From the NCBI RefSeq assembly GCF_000420325.1, contig NZ_ATUS01000001.1, positions 2,050,463 to 2,114,462 of the forward strand: a stretch of 64,000 bases of DNA. The letters are read 5' to 3'. Origin of the DNA: Spongiibacter tropicus DSM 19543. GTDB lineage: Bacteria > Pseudomonadota > Gammaproteobacteria > Pseudomonadales > Spongiibacteraceae. Made by a program: the position numbers and the translations under genes. The notes under the pieces are model-generated. The model searched no databases. It had not been told where the DNA came from and was given only the letters and a program-made list of their open reading frames with translations. This document shows positions 1-10,544 of the stretch, piece by piece (position 1 is the first letter of the stretch; the number at the start of each line of letters is the position of its first letter).

Positions 1-14
1 AAGGGGAGAACAGG

Positions 15-473
15 ATGCAATACTGGTTGATGAAGTCTGAGCCGGATACCTTCGGTATTGACGATCTGGCAGCGCGACCCAAGGCCACGGAGCACTGGGA
101 CGGTGTGCGCAATTATCAGGCGCGCAATATGATGCGTGACCAGATGAAGGTGGGCGATCAGGTGCTGTTCTATCATTCCGCCTGCAAAACGCCGGGAGTG
201 GCGGGGATTGCCGAGGTGGTGCGTGAGGGCTATCCGGATTTCACTGCTCGTGATCCCGAATCGAAGTACTACGATCCCAAGGCCAGCGAGGACAACCCCC
301 GCTGGTATATGGTGGACGTGCGTTTTGTGCGCAAGCTCGAGCGGCTGATCCCGCTCAGCGAATTGAAAGCCAATCCGCAGTTGGAGGATATGCCGCTGCT
401 GAAGCGCGGCAACCGCCTGTCGATCATGCCGGTCGACCCGCAGCACTGGCAGCAGATCCTGGCGATGGAATAA
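15..473 (+). CDS. EVE domain-containing protein
   Basis: A 152-residue protein that is one EVE (PUA-like) domain from end to end, the size usual for this family. Recognisable stretches are the N-terminal YWLMKSEP, WDGVRNYQARN (about 28-38) and RWYMVDV (about 97-103), which shape the pocket for a modified base in this fold. Family members are thought to bind modified DNA or RNA bases; the ligand here is unknown. A purine-rich ribosome-binding site (GGGGAG) lies just inside the window edge and supports the start. It faces yaaA with a 3-bp gap. Cytoplasmic; no signal peptide or membrane segment. Confidence 0.9.
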   Translation: MQYWLMKSEPDTFGIDDLAARPKATEHWDGVRNYQARNMMRDQMKVGDQVLFYHSACKTPGVAGIAEVVREGYPDFTARDPESKYYDPKASEDNPRWYMVDVRFVRKLERLIPLSELKANPQLEDMPLLKRGNRLSIMPVDPQHWQQILAME

Positions 474-476
474 GCC

Positions 477-1250
477 TCAGGCGGGCTCGTCGCGCAGGAA
501 GACCCACTCGCTGTCGCTGGACTCTTCAGGGCTGAAGTAATAACCGTCCACGTCGAAGGTTTTGAGCTGTTCGGCGTCGGTAATACGGTTTTTGATGATG
601 TAAGCGCTCATCAGTCCCCGCGCTTTTTTGGCGTAAAAACTGATGATTTTGTATTTGCCGTTTTTAAAGTCTTTGAATACCGGGGTGACCATCTCGGCAT
701 TCAGCGCCTTTGGCTTCACGGCGCCAAAGTACTCGTTGGAGGCCAGGTTCACCACCAGCGGCCCGGCTTCTTTAAGCTGGGCATTGATCGCCTCGGTAAT
801 GTCATTGCCCCAGAATTCGTAGAGGTTTTTGCCGCGGGCATTGGCAAACTTGGTACCCATTTCCAAGCGGTAGGGCTGAATCAGGTCGAGGGGGCGCAAC
901 AGGCCATACAGACCGGACAGAATACGCAGATGCTGCTGGGCAAAGGCCAGGTCATCGTCGCTCATGCTGTCGGCGTCGAGGCCGGTATACACATCACCGC
1001 GAAAGGCCAGTACCGCCTGCTTGGCGTTGTCGGGAGCGAAGGGCGTCTGCCAGTCGGCAAAGCGCTGGTAATTCAGCGTGCCGAGTTTGTCGCTGATTTT
1101 CATCAGCGCCGAAATATCCTGCGGGGCAAGTGCGCGCAGTTCTTTGATGAGCACCTTGGATTCGTCCAGAAAATCCGGCTGGCTGTACTGCGCGGTGTGC
1201 GCGGGGGTGTCGAAATCCAGCGTTTTCGCCGGTGAAATCAGCATCAGCAT
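477..1250 (-). CDS. yaaA: Peroxide stress protein YaaA
   Basis: A 257-residue UPF0246/YaaA protein, full length. The diagnostic N-terminus [35 protein letters not shown] near the middle and the lysine-rich [14 protein letters not shown] segment near the C-terminus are all present. In E. coli YaaA is induced by OxyR and limits intracellular free iron and oxidative DNA damage; the same role is inferred here. The first ATG is preferred over the one two codons later because it matches the family N-terminus. It is convergent with the EVE gene, and the DUF4265-like gene lies just upstream on the same strand. Confidence 0.95.
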   Translation of the reverse strand: MLMLISPAKTLDFDTPAHTAQYSQPDFLDESKVLIKELRALAPQDISALMKISDKLGTLNYQRFADWQTPFAPDNAKQAVLAFRGDVYTGLDADSMSDDDLAFAQQHLRILSGLYGLLRPLDLIQPYRLEMGTKFANARGKNLYEFWGNDITEAINAQLKEAGPLVVNLASNEYFGAVKPKALNAEMVTPVFKDFKNGKYKIISFYAKKARGLMSAYIIKNRITDAEQLKTFDVDGYYFSPEESSDSEWVFLRDEPA

Positions 1251-1281
1251 TGCATCGTGTCCTGTGTAATCGTCGCGCGGT

Positions 1282-1779
1282 TCAGGCGTTGACCATGTCC
1301 TGCCACCAGTTCAGTGGTTCACCCTGATCGTCGTAAACATTGCCGTATAGCCACTTGGCTTCGCCGCGAGCAATCAGTTTGTCGAACAGTTTTTCCACGG
1401 TCAGAAACCCTACGCCGAAATACAGGCTGTAGACCAGTGCGCGCTCATTGCTGACATCCAGGCTGCCGCCTAGCTTTTCCACTTCGGCGGTGAGCTGTTC
1501 TTCCAGTGCGCTGTTGGCTTCGCGCAGAAAGACGCGCAGACAGAGGTTGCCGCTGCGCTCCACTACTTGAAAGCGCCCTCTTGCATCCGGGTTCAGGGCA
1601 ATGCGGTCCAGTGCGGCCACGCCGCGCACAAACAGCGGCGACTTCAGCAGACGGTACTCGCCTTCTTTGTCACAGGGCGTCGCCAGGCACTGCTCGAAGA
1701 CGGGCTGTTGATTGGCCGGGTGAATGCCGGCGAACAGTTCGAGTCGGGTTTCTTTGTCGGCGAAGGTCGCGTCAGTCAT
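1282..1779 (-). CDS. DUF4265-like protein of unknown function
   Basis: A 165-residue soluble protein. The segment [18 protein letters not shown] followed by [16 protein letters not shown] has the pattern I associate with DUF4265 (a 'residue-N/SP-F' turn, then 'VVE-SGN-LRV'). No catalytic motif is recognisable. The frame stays open 20 codons further upstream, but the ATG giving MTDATFADK is preferred because the extension is Arg/His-rich and unlike the rest. It may be co-transcribed with yaaA, with about 30 bp between them. It diverges from the TRAP permease genes. Function unknown; the domain assignment is from memory. Confidence 0.7.
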   Translation of the reverse strand: MTDATFADKETRLELFAGIHPANQQPVFEQCLATPCDKEGEYRLLKSPLFVRGVAALDRIALNPDARGRFQVVERSGNLCLRVFLREANSALEEQLTAEVEKLGGSLDVSNERALVYSLYFGVGFLTVEKLFDKLIARGEAKWLYGNVYDDQGEPLNWWQDMVNA

Positions 1780-1905
1780 ACGAGGGGGAATCCGGCCATA
1801 AAAGCGCCTAATGATACCGTGTTTAGCGGTGTGACGCATGGCGACGGCCCGCTTGCTGCGACTATAATGGAGCGCTTTGACGTCGACCCGAGCACGCCAA
1901 CAATA

Positions 1906-2421
1906 ATGAAAGTGACACTACAACTGATCGACGCCTTTACCGAGGCACTGGGCCGCGCACTGGCCTGGTGTGTGCCATTGATGGTGCTGATTACCGCTGC
2001 CGTTGTGGTAATGCGTTATGGCTTCGGCCAGGGCCTGACCGCCTTGCAGGAATCGGTAAGCTACTTCCACGGTACGGTATTTATGCTCGGCGCGGCCTAC
2101 GCACTGAAACACGGTGCCCATGTGCGCGTGGATATCTTTTATCAGCGATTTTCGTCCCGCCAGCGGGCCTGGGTCGACAGCTTGGGAACACTGCTGTTTC
2201 TGCTCCCGCTCTGTGGGTTGATTCTGATCACCAGCTGGGAATTCAGCGCCAAGGCTTGGGAGATTCGCGAAAGCTCGGTGGAGCCGGGCGGCATCCCGGC
2301 GGTGTTTCTACTGAAGAGCCTGATTCCACTGATGGCCATAAACCTGGCTTTACAAGGCGTCGCCGAACTGCTGCGCAATGCGCTGGTGCTGATCAACGGG
2401 GAGGCCGATCATGCCCGTTGA
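1906..2421 (+). CDS. dctQ: TRAP transporter small permease (DctQ type)
   Basis: About 171 residues with four predicted membrane helices, the usual DctQ/YiaM layout. The segments LMVLITAAVVVMRYGFG and ESVSYFHGTVFMLGAAYALKHGAHVRVD, ending with VRVDIFY, are typical of the mannitol/chloroaromatic-type TRAP small subunit. It forms the inner-membrane complex with the large permease, overlapping it by 11 bp. Two in-frame ATGs compete; the second, preceded by AATA, matches the normal family length, and neither has a clear Shine-Dalgarno. No solute-binding protein gene is adjacent; the only one in the window lies about 20 kb downstream on the other strand. Confidence 0.88.
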   Translation: MKVTLQLIDAFTEALGRALAWCVPLMVLITAAVVVMRYGFGQGLTALQESVSYFHGTVFMLGAAYALKHGAHVRVDIFYQRFSSRQRAWVDSLGTLLFLLPLCGLILITSWEFSAKAWEIRESSVEPGGIPAVFLLKSLIPLMAINLALQGVAELLRNALVLINGEADHAR

Positions 2422-3781
2422 GCTGTTGCCACTGCTGATGTTCGTGGTGATTTGTCTGGTGTTGATGCTGGGCTATCCGGTGGCTTTCAGTCTGGCCGGG
2501 GTGGCGATGATTTTCGCCGGTATCGGTATCAGCATCGGCCACTTTGATCCGAGTTTTCTTGCCGCCTTACCCAATCGCCTGTTTGGCACCATTAACAATA
2601 TTACTCTGCTGGCGGTGCCGCTGTTTGTGATGATGGGCGTGCTGTTGGAGAAAAGCCGTCTCGCTGAAGAATTGCTGGACAGCATGGCGTCGCTGTTTGG
2701 ACGCCTGCGCGGGGGCCTGGGAATTTCCGTGGTGGTGGTGGGCATGTTGCTGGCGGCCAGCACCGGCATTGTCGGGGCCACGGTGGTCACCATGGGCCTG
2801 CTGTCGCTGCCGTCCATGCTGAAGCGCGGCTACGATCCGGCGCTGGCGACCGGCACGATCTGCGCAACGGGCACCCTCGGCCAGATCATCCCGCCGTCGA
2901 TTGCCCTGGTGCTGTTGGGCGATACGCTGTCCAGCGCTTACCAGCAGGCGCAGTTGGAGATGGGAGTGTTCAGCCCCAAAACGCTGTCGGTTGGCGACCT
3001 GTTTATCGGCGCGCTGGTTCCGGGGCTGTTGCTGGTGGGTTTGTATATGGCCTATGTCTTGGGCGTCGCGCTGTTGCAGCCGCACCGTGCGCCCCCGGCG
3101 GACGATCTGAAGGCACCCTCGCTGGGCCATTTACTGCACGGCCTGCTGCCGCCGGTGATGCTGATCGCCGCAGTGCTGGGTTCAATTTTACTCGGGGCCG
3201 CGACGCCCACCGAGGCGGCCGGTGTCGGGGCGCTGGGCGCGGCGCTGCTGGCGTTTCTGCGCGGCCGTCTTAGCCTGAGTCTGCTCGGTGACGTGTCCCG
3301 TGAGACGATGAAAGTCACCTGCATGGTGTTCATGATTCTGATCGGTGCGGCGGTATTCTCATTGGTTTTCAGGGGGTTTGGCGGTGACGAGCTGATCCAC
3401 GAAGCCTTCCACGGTATGCCCGGTGGCGTGGTGGCGGCGACAGCCGTGGTCATGCTGGTGATCTTCCTGCTCGGTTTTATTCTCGACTTTATCGAAATCA
3501 CCTTTGTGGTGGTGCCGATCGTCGGGCCGATTCTGTTGATGATGGGTGTCGACCCCATCTGGCTGGGTATTATGATTGCCATCAATCTGCAGACCTCATT
3601 TCTGACGCCGCCGTTTGGTTTTTCTCTGTTCTATTTGCGGGGGGTTGCCCCGGCGTCGGTGGCGACCAGCGATATCTATCGCGGGGTTGCCCCCTTTGTT
3701 GTCATGCAGCTGTTTGTGCTGGCCTTGCTGGCGATGTGGCCCGAGTTGGCGACGTGGTTGCCAGCCTGGATACGCAGCTGA
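2411..3781 (+). CDS. dctM: TRAP transporter large permease (DctM type)
   Basis: A 456-residue membrane protein with about 12 hydrophobic segments, the full DctM length. Family landmarks visible are VPLFVMMGVLLEKS, GTICATGTLGQIIPPSIALVLLGD, AATPTEAAGVGALGAALLA and LQTSFLTPPFGFSLFYLRG. This subunit forms the sodium-coupled translocation path. Its start lies inside the small-permease gene, which implies translational coupling. A 60-80 bp gap separates it from the thioesterase gene. The subfamily resembles the keto-acid (TakP)-associated permeases, consistent with the type of binding protein found later in the window. Confidence 0.93.
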   Translation: MPVELLPLLMFVVICLVLMLGYPVAFSLAGVAMIFAGIGISIGHFDPSFLAALPNRLFGTINNITLLAVPLFVMMGVLLEKSRLAEELLDSMASLFGRLRGGLGISVVVVGMLLAASTGIVGATVVTMGLLSLPSMLKRGYDPALATGTICATGTLGQIIPPSIALVLLGDTLSSAYQQAQLEMGVFSPKTLSVGDLFIGALVPGLLLVGLYMAYVLGVALLQPHRAPPADDLKAPSLGHLLHGLLPPVMLIAAVLGSILLGAATPTEAAGVGALGAALLAFLRGRLSLSLLGDVSRETMKVTCMVFMILIGAAVFSLVFRGFGGDELIHEAFHGMPGGVVAATAVVMLVIFLLGFILDFIEITFVVVPIVGPILLMMGVDPIWLGIMIAINLQTSFLTPPFGFSLFYLRGVAPASVATSDIYRGVAPFVVMQLFVLALLAMWPELATWLPAWIRS

Positions 3782-3859
3782 GAAATTAGATTGACATTAC
3801 TAGGGCGCATCCGTTAACTGGGCCCTCAATAATGACCATTAATGCAGGAAGAAGCTTTT

Positions 3860-4249
3860 ATGCGTGACATTGATGACGTGCCGGCCCCCAATGGCGACCT
3901 GGCGCTGCAAGTCATAGCGATGCCCGCCGATACCAATGCTGACGGTGATATCTACGGCGGCTGGCTGATGTCGCAGATGGATCTGGCTGGTGGGATTACC
4001 GCTGGTCGCCGCGCCGGTGGCCGTATTGCCACGGTGGCCGTTGCCGGAATGGCGTTTCTGACGCCGGTCAATGTTGGCGCGGTTGTCAGTTGTTATACCG
4101 AAATTCTGGAAGTCGGCCGCAGCTCCATTCGCGTAAACGTTGAGGTGTGGACCACAGAATACGACGACGAAGAGCCGGTAAAAGTTACCGAAGGCGAATT
4201 CGTGTTTGTTGCCATTGATGATAACGGGCGGACTCGCGCAGTTGATTAA
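3860..4249 (+). CDS. Acyl-CoA thioesterase, YciA-like hotdog fold
   Basis: A single hotdog-fold domain of 129 residues. The block ADTNADGDIYGGWLMSQMD, followed by a helix and then AVAGMAFLTPVNVGAVV, is the YciA/BACH-type acyl-CoA thioesterase signature; the Asp in GDIYGG-W-MSQMD belongs to the active-site region. It hydrolyses acyl-CoA to free acid and CoA. The start chosen has GGAAG about 9 bp upstream; an earlier in-frame ATG 18 bp upstream has no such site. It precedes an SDR on the same strand and probably belongs to the acyl-CoA-handling island that follows. Confidence 0.87.
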   Translation: MRDIDDVPAPNGDLALQVIAMPADTNADGDIYGGWLMSQMDLAGGITAGRRAGGRIATVAVAGMAFLTPVNVGAVVSCYTEILEVGRSSIRVNVEVWTTEYDDEEPVKVTEGEFVFVAIDDNGRTRAVD

Positions 4250-4286
4250 GCGTTAGCCCCGACCCGTTGTAAACGGGAGAATAATA

Positions 4287-5138
4287 ATGATGCAGGGCAA
4301 AGTGTGTTTGATTACCGGCGCGACCAACGGCATTGGTCGCGCTACGGCGAAAGCGTTGGTAGAACAGGGCGCCGAACTGTTTATCGTCTGTCGCAACCGC
4401 GACAAAGGCGAGGCGCTGCTGGCCGAGCTGCGAGCCCTTCGCGCCGATGCGGCACTGACGCTGTTAATTGCTGATCTGGGAAAGATGGCGGATATTCGCC
4501 GTGCGGCCCAGGAGTTTCTGGATACCGGGAAACCGCTGCACTTGCTGCTGAACAATGCCGGTGTGGTCAACACCGAGCGCAAGCTCAGCGCCGACGGCAT
4601 TGAAGAAACCTTTGCGGTCAATCACCTGGCCTACTTCCTGATGACTGAACTGCTGCGCCAGCGGCTGATTGACAGCGCGCCGTCACGCATTGTCTCGGTG
4701 GCGTCCGAGGCCCACGCCTTCGCCAAGGGGGTGCAGTTCGACGACCCGGAGTTCGCCAACCACCCCTATAAAACCTTCAAGGTCTACGGGCACTCCAAGC
4801 TCTGCAATATTCTGTGGACCCGCGAGCTGGCCAAACAACTGGCGGGTACCGGGGTCACCGTAAACTGTGTGCATCCCGGCGCGGTGAGCACCGGCCTCGG
4901 TCAGCAGGATGGCGGGTTGATGGCCAGAACGGTGTCGCTGATTCTCAAGCCCTTCTTTCGCTCTCCTGACAAAGGTGCCAGTACCTCGATCTATGTGGCG
5001 ACGTCGCCCGGTCTGGAAGGCGTGACCGGCGAGTATTTTGCCGACTGCAAGCCCAAGCGCATCAAGCCCTGGGGTAAGGATGACGCCGCCGCTGAAAAGC
5101 TCTGGCAGCTCAGCGAAGACTATGTGCGCCGTGCCTGA
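4287..5138 (+). CDS. Short-chain dehydrogenase/reductase (retinol-dehydrogenase-like)
   Basis: A classical SDR of 283 residues. The nucleotide-binding motif ITGATNGIGRATAKAL is at the N-terminus (about 8-23), NNAG near residue 90, a catalytic Ser in VSVAS, and the YGHSK active-site Tyr-Lys pair near 168-172. Following HPGAVSTGL, the sequence resembles the RDH/WW-oxidoreductase-like group, which reduces or oxidises hydrophobic alcohols and ketones. The start is preceded by GGGAGAATAATA. It lies 37 bp after the thioesterase and is convergent with the CoA-transferase operon. The substrate cannot be deduced. Confidence 0.9.
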   Translation: MMQGKVCLITGATNGIGRATAKALVEQGAELFIVCRNRDKGEALLAELRALRADAALTLLIADLGKMADIRRAAQEFLDTGKPLHLLLNNAGVVNTERKLSADGIEETFAVNHLAYFLMTELLRQRLIDSAPSRIVSVASEAHAFAKGVQFDDPEFANHPYKTFKVYGHSKLCNILWTRELAKQLAGTGVTVNCVHPGAVSTGLGQQDGGLMARTVSLILKPFFRSPDKGASTSIYVATSPGLEGVTGEYFADCKPKRIKPWGKDDAAAEKLWQLSEDYVRRA

Positions 5139-5145
5139 CGGCTAA

Positions 5146-6345
5146 CTACACAATCACGCCCGCCGTTCGCAGGCGGGCCACTTCCTGTTCATCCAACCTC
5201 AGAACCTCCGTCAGCACGGCATCACTGTCCTGTCCCAGCACGGGGGCGGGGTGGTAGTGCTCGGGGCGGCTGCGCGACAGTTTAATGGGGCAGCCCGGCC
5301 CTTCGACGCTGTCGCCGGAGGGGTGTTGCAGTGGCACCACCATTTGTCGATGGCGAAGTTGGCGATCGTTTAATGCATCGGAGAAACGGTTCACCGGCGC
5401 CGAGGGAATACGGTATTTCTCCAACTCGGCCAGCCAGTGGGCGCGGGTATTGCTCTTGAAGATATTGGCGAGCGTTGCGTCGATAAAGGCCTTGTCGGCC
5501 AGACGCCCCGGTTGGGTATCGTATTCCGGTTTGTCGAGGGCGGGGCAGTTGAGCATCGCTTTGAGGTTCTGCCAGAAGCCGTCGGTCAGCACGCACAGCA
5601 CGATGTGGCCGTCGCTGACGGGATAGCTGTTGTAGGGCACATGTACAAAGTGGCTGTTACCGATGGGCTCGGGGTCTTCGCCCGACATGCTGTACATGGT
5701 CGCCATGTAGTTGAGCAGCGACACCTGTGCATCGAGCATGGAAATATCCACATGCTGGCCGACCCCGGAGCGCTGTCGTTCGATCACCGCAGACAGAATC
5801 CCCATGACCGCGAACATGCCGCCGCCCAGGTCGCCGATGGGAATCCCGGCGCGCATCGGCTGGCTGGCATCGGTGCCGGTAATCGACATGCCGCCGCCGT
5901 AGGCCTGGGCCACCTGATCGAAGGCAGGGCGATTGGCGCCGGGGCCATCTTCGCCAAAGCCGGTGACGGAACAGGTAATAATGCGGGGGTTGATCTCGCT
6001 CAGGTGGGGGTAATCGATCTTCAGCTTGGCGGGCACCCCGGCAGCAAAATTGTTCACCACAATATCGGCCTCTTTCACCAGCGAATAGAACAGCGCCAGA
6101 CCGTCCTCGCTTTTCAGGTCGATGGCGACGCTCTTCTTGTTGCGGTTGAGGGTAATGAAATACGCCCCCATGCCGTGTAGCGAGTGCTTGGGGTCGGTGG
6201 CCAGCAGCTTGCGGGTGCCCTCACCTTGAAGGGGCTCAATCTTGATCGTCTCGGCGCCCAGGTCGGCCAGCGTCATCGTGCAGAACGGGCCGGAGAGCAT
6301 GTGGGTCAGGTCGAGGACGCGAAGTCCTGTCAGCGCGCCAGTCAT
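5146..6345 (-). CDS. CoA-transferase family III (CaiB/BaiF) protein
   Basis: A 399-residue class III CoA-transferase, full length. The N-terminal LRVLDLTHMLSGPFCTMTLADLGAE and the GDLGGG motif carrying the expected catalytic aspartate (about D172) are clear. The enzyme moves CoA between carboxylic acids through an aspartyl-CoA anhydride; it may instead act as a racemase-type homologue (AMACR-like), which sequence alone cannot exclude. It is the third gene of a minus-strand operon behind a GST and an SDR, 33 bp after the SDR stop. It probably activates an acid from the pathway of the surrounding island. Confidence 0.9.
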   Translation of the reverse strand: MTGALTGLRVLDLTHMLSGPFCTMTLADLGAETIKIEPLQGEGTRKLLATDPKHSLHGMGAYFITLNRNKKSVAIDLKSEDGLALFYSLVKEADIVVNNFAAGVPAKLKIDYPHLSEINPRIITCSVTGFGEDGPGANRPAFDQVAQAYGGGMSITGTDASQPMRAGIPIGDLGGGMFAVMGILSAVIERQRSGVGQHVDISMLDAQVSLLNYMATMYSMSGEDPEPIGNSHFVHVPYNSYPVSDGHIVLCVLTDGFWQNLKAMLNCPALDKPEYDTQPGRLADKAFIDATLANIFKSNTRAHWLAELEKYRIPSAPVNRFSDALNDRQLRHRQMVVPLQHPSGDSVEGPGCPIKLSRSRPEHYHPAPVLGQDSDAVLTEVLRLDEQEVARLRTAGVIV

Positions 6346-6378
6346 GGCTGTCTTCCTCTATCAAATACGGTTGCGGTG

Positions 6379-7140
6379 CTAGCGGCTGGCCAGTATGCCG
6401 CCATCCAGTGCCAGAGTGCGTCCTGTCATATAGTCCGAAGCCGTCGAGGCCAAATAAATCGCCGTACCGGCAATATCTTCGAGCCTGCCCATGCGCCCGG
6501 CGGGAATCTCCGCCACCATCGCCTGTTCATCCAGCGGCGCGGTCATGGCGCTGGGAAAATAGCCGGGAGCAATGGCGTTCACTTTGATGTGGTCGGCCTG
6601 CAAGTCTGCGGCGAGCTGGCGGGTTAACGCGATGACAGCCGCTTTACTGGCGGAGTACGAGTAGGTGTTCAGCGGCGAGTGCATCAGTGCGTAGACGGAG
6701 GAAATATTGATGATGCTGGCGTAGGCCTCGGGCCGGGCAGCGCGACGCAGTAACGGCAGCAACTGCTGGCTGAGAAAGAACAGGGATTTGAGATTCAGGT
6801 TCATCACCTTGTCCCAGCCAGACTCCGGGAACTGATCCAGTGGCGCTCCCCAGCTCGCTCCGGCATTGTTGATCAGCACGTCCAGTGTGTCGGTGTGCTG
6901 GGTCACGGCGTCGACCAGCGCCTGTACGCCTGCGGTGGTAGACATGTCCGCAATCAGGCTGCGACAGTCGCCCAGTTTCGCGAGCCGTGCGCGGCACTCC
7001 TCCAGCTCGCGGGCCTTGCGGGCGCTGATAAATACCGTCGCGCCGCTGCGCACAAAGCCTTCCGCCAGCATCGCACCGATGCCCCGCGAACCGCCGGTGA
7101 TCAATACGGTTTTGCCGGCCACAGAAAACAGTGATTTCAT
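6379..7140 (-). CDS. Short-chain dehydrogenase/reductase
   Basis: A 253-residue classical SDR. TGGSRGIG (about 14-21) binds the cofactor, NNAGASW follows, a Ser lies in IINISSVYA, and YSASKAA carries the catalytic Tyr-Lys. The C-terminal LASTASDYMTGRTLALDGG is typical of the FabG-like group, with which it could be confused, but no other fatty-acid synthesis gene is near. Its start overlaps the upstream GST stop by 4 bp (ATGA type), so the two are translationally coupled. It probably oxidises or reduces a hydroxyacyl or cyclic intermediate of the island pathway. Confidence 0.9.
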   Translation of the reverse strand: MKSLFSVAGKTVLITGGSRGIGAMLAEGFVRSGATVFISARKARELEECRARLAKLGDCRSLIADMSTTAGVQALVDAVTQHTDTLDVLINNAGASWGAPLDQFPESGWDKVMNLNLKSLFFLSQQLLPLLRRAARPEAYASIINISSVYALMHSPLNTYSYSASKAAVIALTRQLAADLQADHIKVNAIAPGYFPSAMTAPLDEQAMVAEIPAGRMGRLEDIAGTAIYLASTASDYMTGRTLALDGGILASR

Positions 7141-7868
7141 GACTGCGCCTCCCGACGGTCGCGATACTGTTCCTCTCCGAAGGAATAGGACCAGGTGGTT
7201 TCGTCGAGCTCCATAAAGAAATTCGGCGGCAGTTCGTAGACCCAGCCATTGATCACATCCTTGCCGCGCTCAAAGGCGGGGCGTGCAGCAAGCTGCGCAA
7301 ACCAGCGGGCGAGATGAGGAAAGCGCGGGGCCAGTTCAATGCCGATCAGCGGCAGTGCGCGCAACCAGGGCCACAGGGCAATGTCCGCAATGGAAAATGC
7401 CCCGGCGATGTATTCCTGCTCGGCCAGTTGTGTATCCAGTACCCGGCATTGGCGCAGGGTTTCCTGCAGATAGCGCTGTTGCGCATAGTCCTGTTTTACC
7501 CTTGCGTAGCGCACGTAGTGATGGGCCTGTCCCTGCAATGGACCGACGGCCGACATCTGGAACATCAGCCACTGCAATTGTGCATAGCGTTCGGGGCCGC
7601 TGGCGGCCAGCAGTCGGCCGGTTTTTTCGGCGAGGTAAATCAGGATGGCGCCGGTTTCAAAGACGGTGATTGGCTCATTACCGCTCGCGGGCTGCGGATC
7701 ACGCAGTACTGGCAGTTTATTGTTGGGGTTGAGCGCCAGCAGTTCAGGACTGAATTGCTCCCCCTTGCTGATATCGTATTCGATAATACGATAGGGCAGC
7801 GCCAGTTCTTCCAGCGCAATCGAAATTTTGTGACCGTTGGGGGTTGGCACAGTATGCAGTTCCAGCAC
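7137..7868 (-). CDS. Glutathione S-transferase family protein
   Basis: A 243-residue GST of the YfcG/Ure2p-like group. The N-terminal thioredoxin-like half begins LHTVPTPNGHKISIALEELALPY, with NPNNKLPVL and the glutathione-binding ETGAILIYLAEK, followed by an all-helical C-terminal half. The start is GTG with an AGAGGA ribosome-binding site about 8 bp before it. It heads the operon GST-SDR-CoA-transferase, and a 21-bp inverted repeat lies 20 bp upstream of the start. Likely role: conjugation, dehalogenation or reductive cleavage of a catabolic intermediate, or protection from one. Confidence 0.9.
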   Translation of the reverse strand: MLELHTVPTPNGHKISIALEELALPYRIIEYDISKGEQFSPELLALNPNNKLPVLRDPQPASGNEPITVFETGAILIYLAEKTGRLLAASGPERYAQLQWLMFQMSAVGPLQGQAHHYVRYARVKQDYAQQRYLQETLRQCRVLDTQLAEQEYIAGAFSIADIALWPWLRALPLIGIELAPRFPHLARWFAQLAARPAFERGKDVINGWVYELPPNFFMELDETTWSYSFGEEQYRDRREAQS

Positions 7869-7886
7869 CTTGGCATCCTCTTGTTA

Positions 7887-7907
7887 TTTGTCAACAATAT
7901 TGACAGT
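7887..7907. promoter_or_regulatory. Operator-like 21-bp inverted repeat, island site A
   Basis: Half-sites TTTGTCAA and TTGACAGT (GTCAA-N5-TTGAC core) flank the centre CAATA. It sits between the divergent GST operon and the TonB receptor gene. The same architecture recurs at four more places in the island. The right half contains TTGACA, a consensus -35 hexamer on the plus strand. Inference: binding site of a local dimeric repressor, with the MarR protein at about 13 kb a candidate. Confidence 0.6.
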
Positions 7908-7986
7908 AATGGCGTTAGACTGTCCAGCATCCGTGCCACGAATTTATTTTTGCGGGCAGTTGACCCGCTTTGATAAAGCCGTTAAT

Positions 7987-8007
7987 AATGTAAATAAAGT
8001 TGACATA
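7987..8007. promoter_or_regulatory. Operator-like 21-bp inverted repeat, island site B
   Basis: Half-sites AATGTAAA and TTGACATA flank the centre TAAAG, the weakest match of the five. It begins exactly 100 bp after site A in the same divergent region, about 55 bp before the TonB receptor start. The right half again contains TTGACA. The pair could serve one divergent promoter each, or cooperative binding. Confidence 0.45.
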
Positions 8008-8062
8008 ATATCCGGTCCGTCACGGCCTTGCCGACGGGCTGCCACATAATAAAAACAGATGG

Positions 8063-10462
<2,400 letters not shown>

Positions 10463-10544
10463 GCGAGCGAGCTTTTCCGCAAAGGTGAGCGTGGGGGGCG
10501 GAAAGTGCTAGGCTAGCTGTCCAATAATCAGAAGGGCATTTGCC

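Noticed and set aside
3790-3800. TTGACAT half-site before the thioesterase gene, like the island operator
   Set aside because: The expected left half-site 5 bp upstream matches only 3 of 8 positions, so it is a lone half-site or a chance -35.
10465-10500. Inverted repeat TTTCCGC / GCGGAAA after the first TonB receptor as a terminator
   Set aside because: The loop is about 18 bases with no U-run, so the structure is weak; not listed as a feature.
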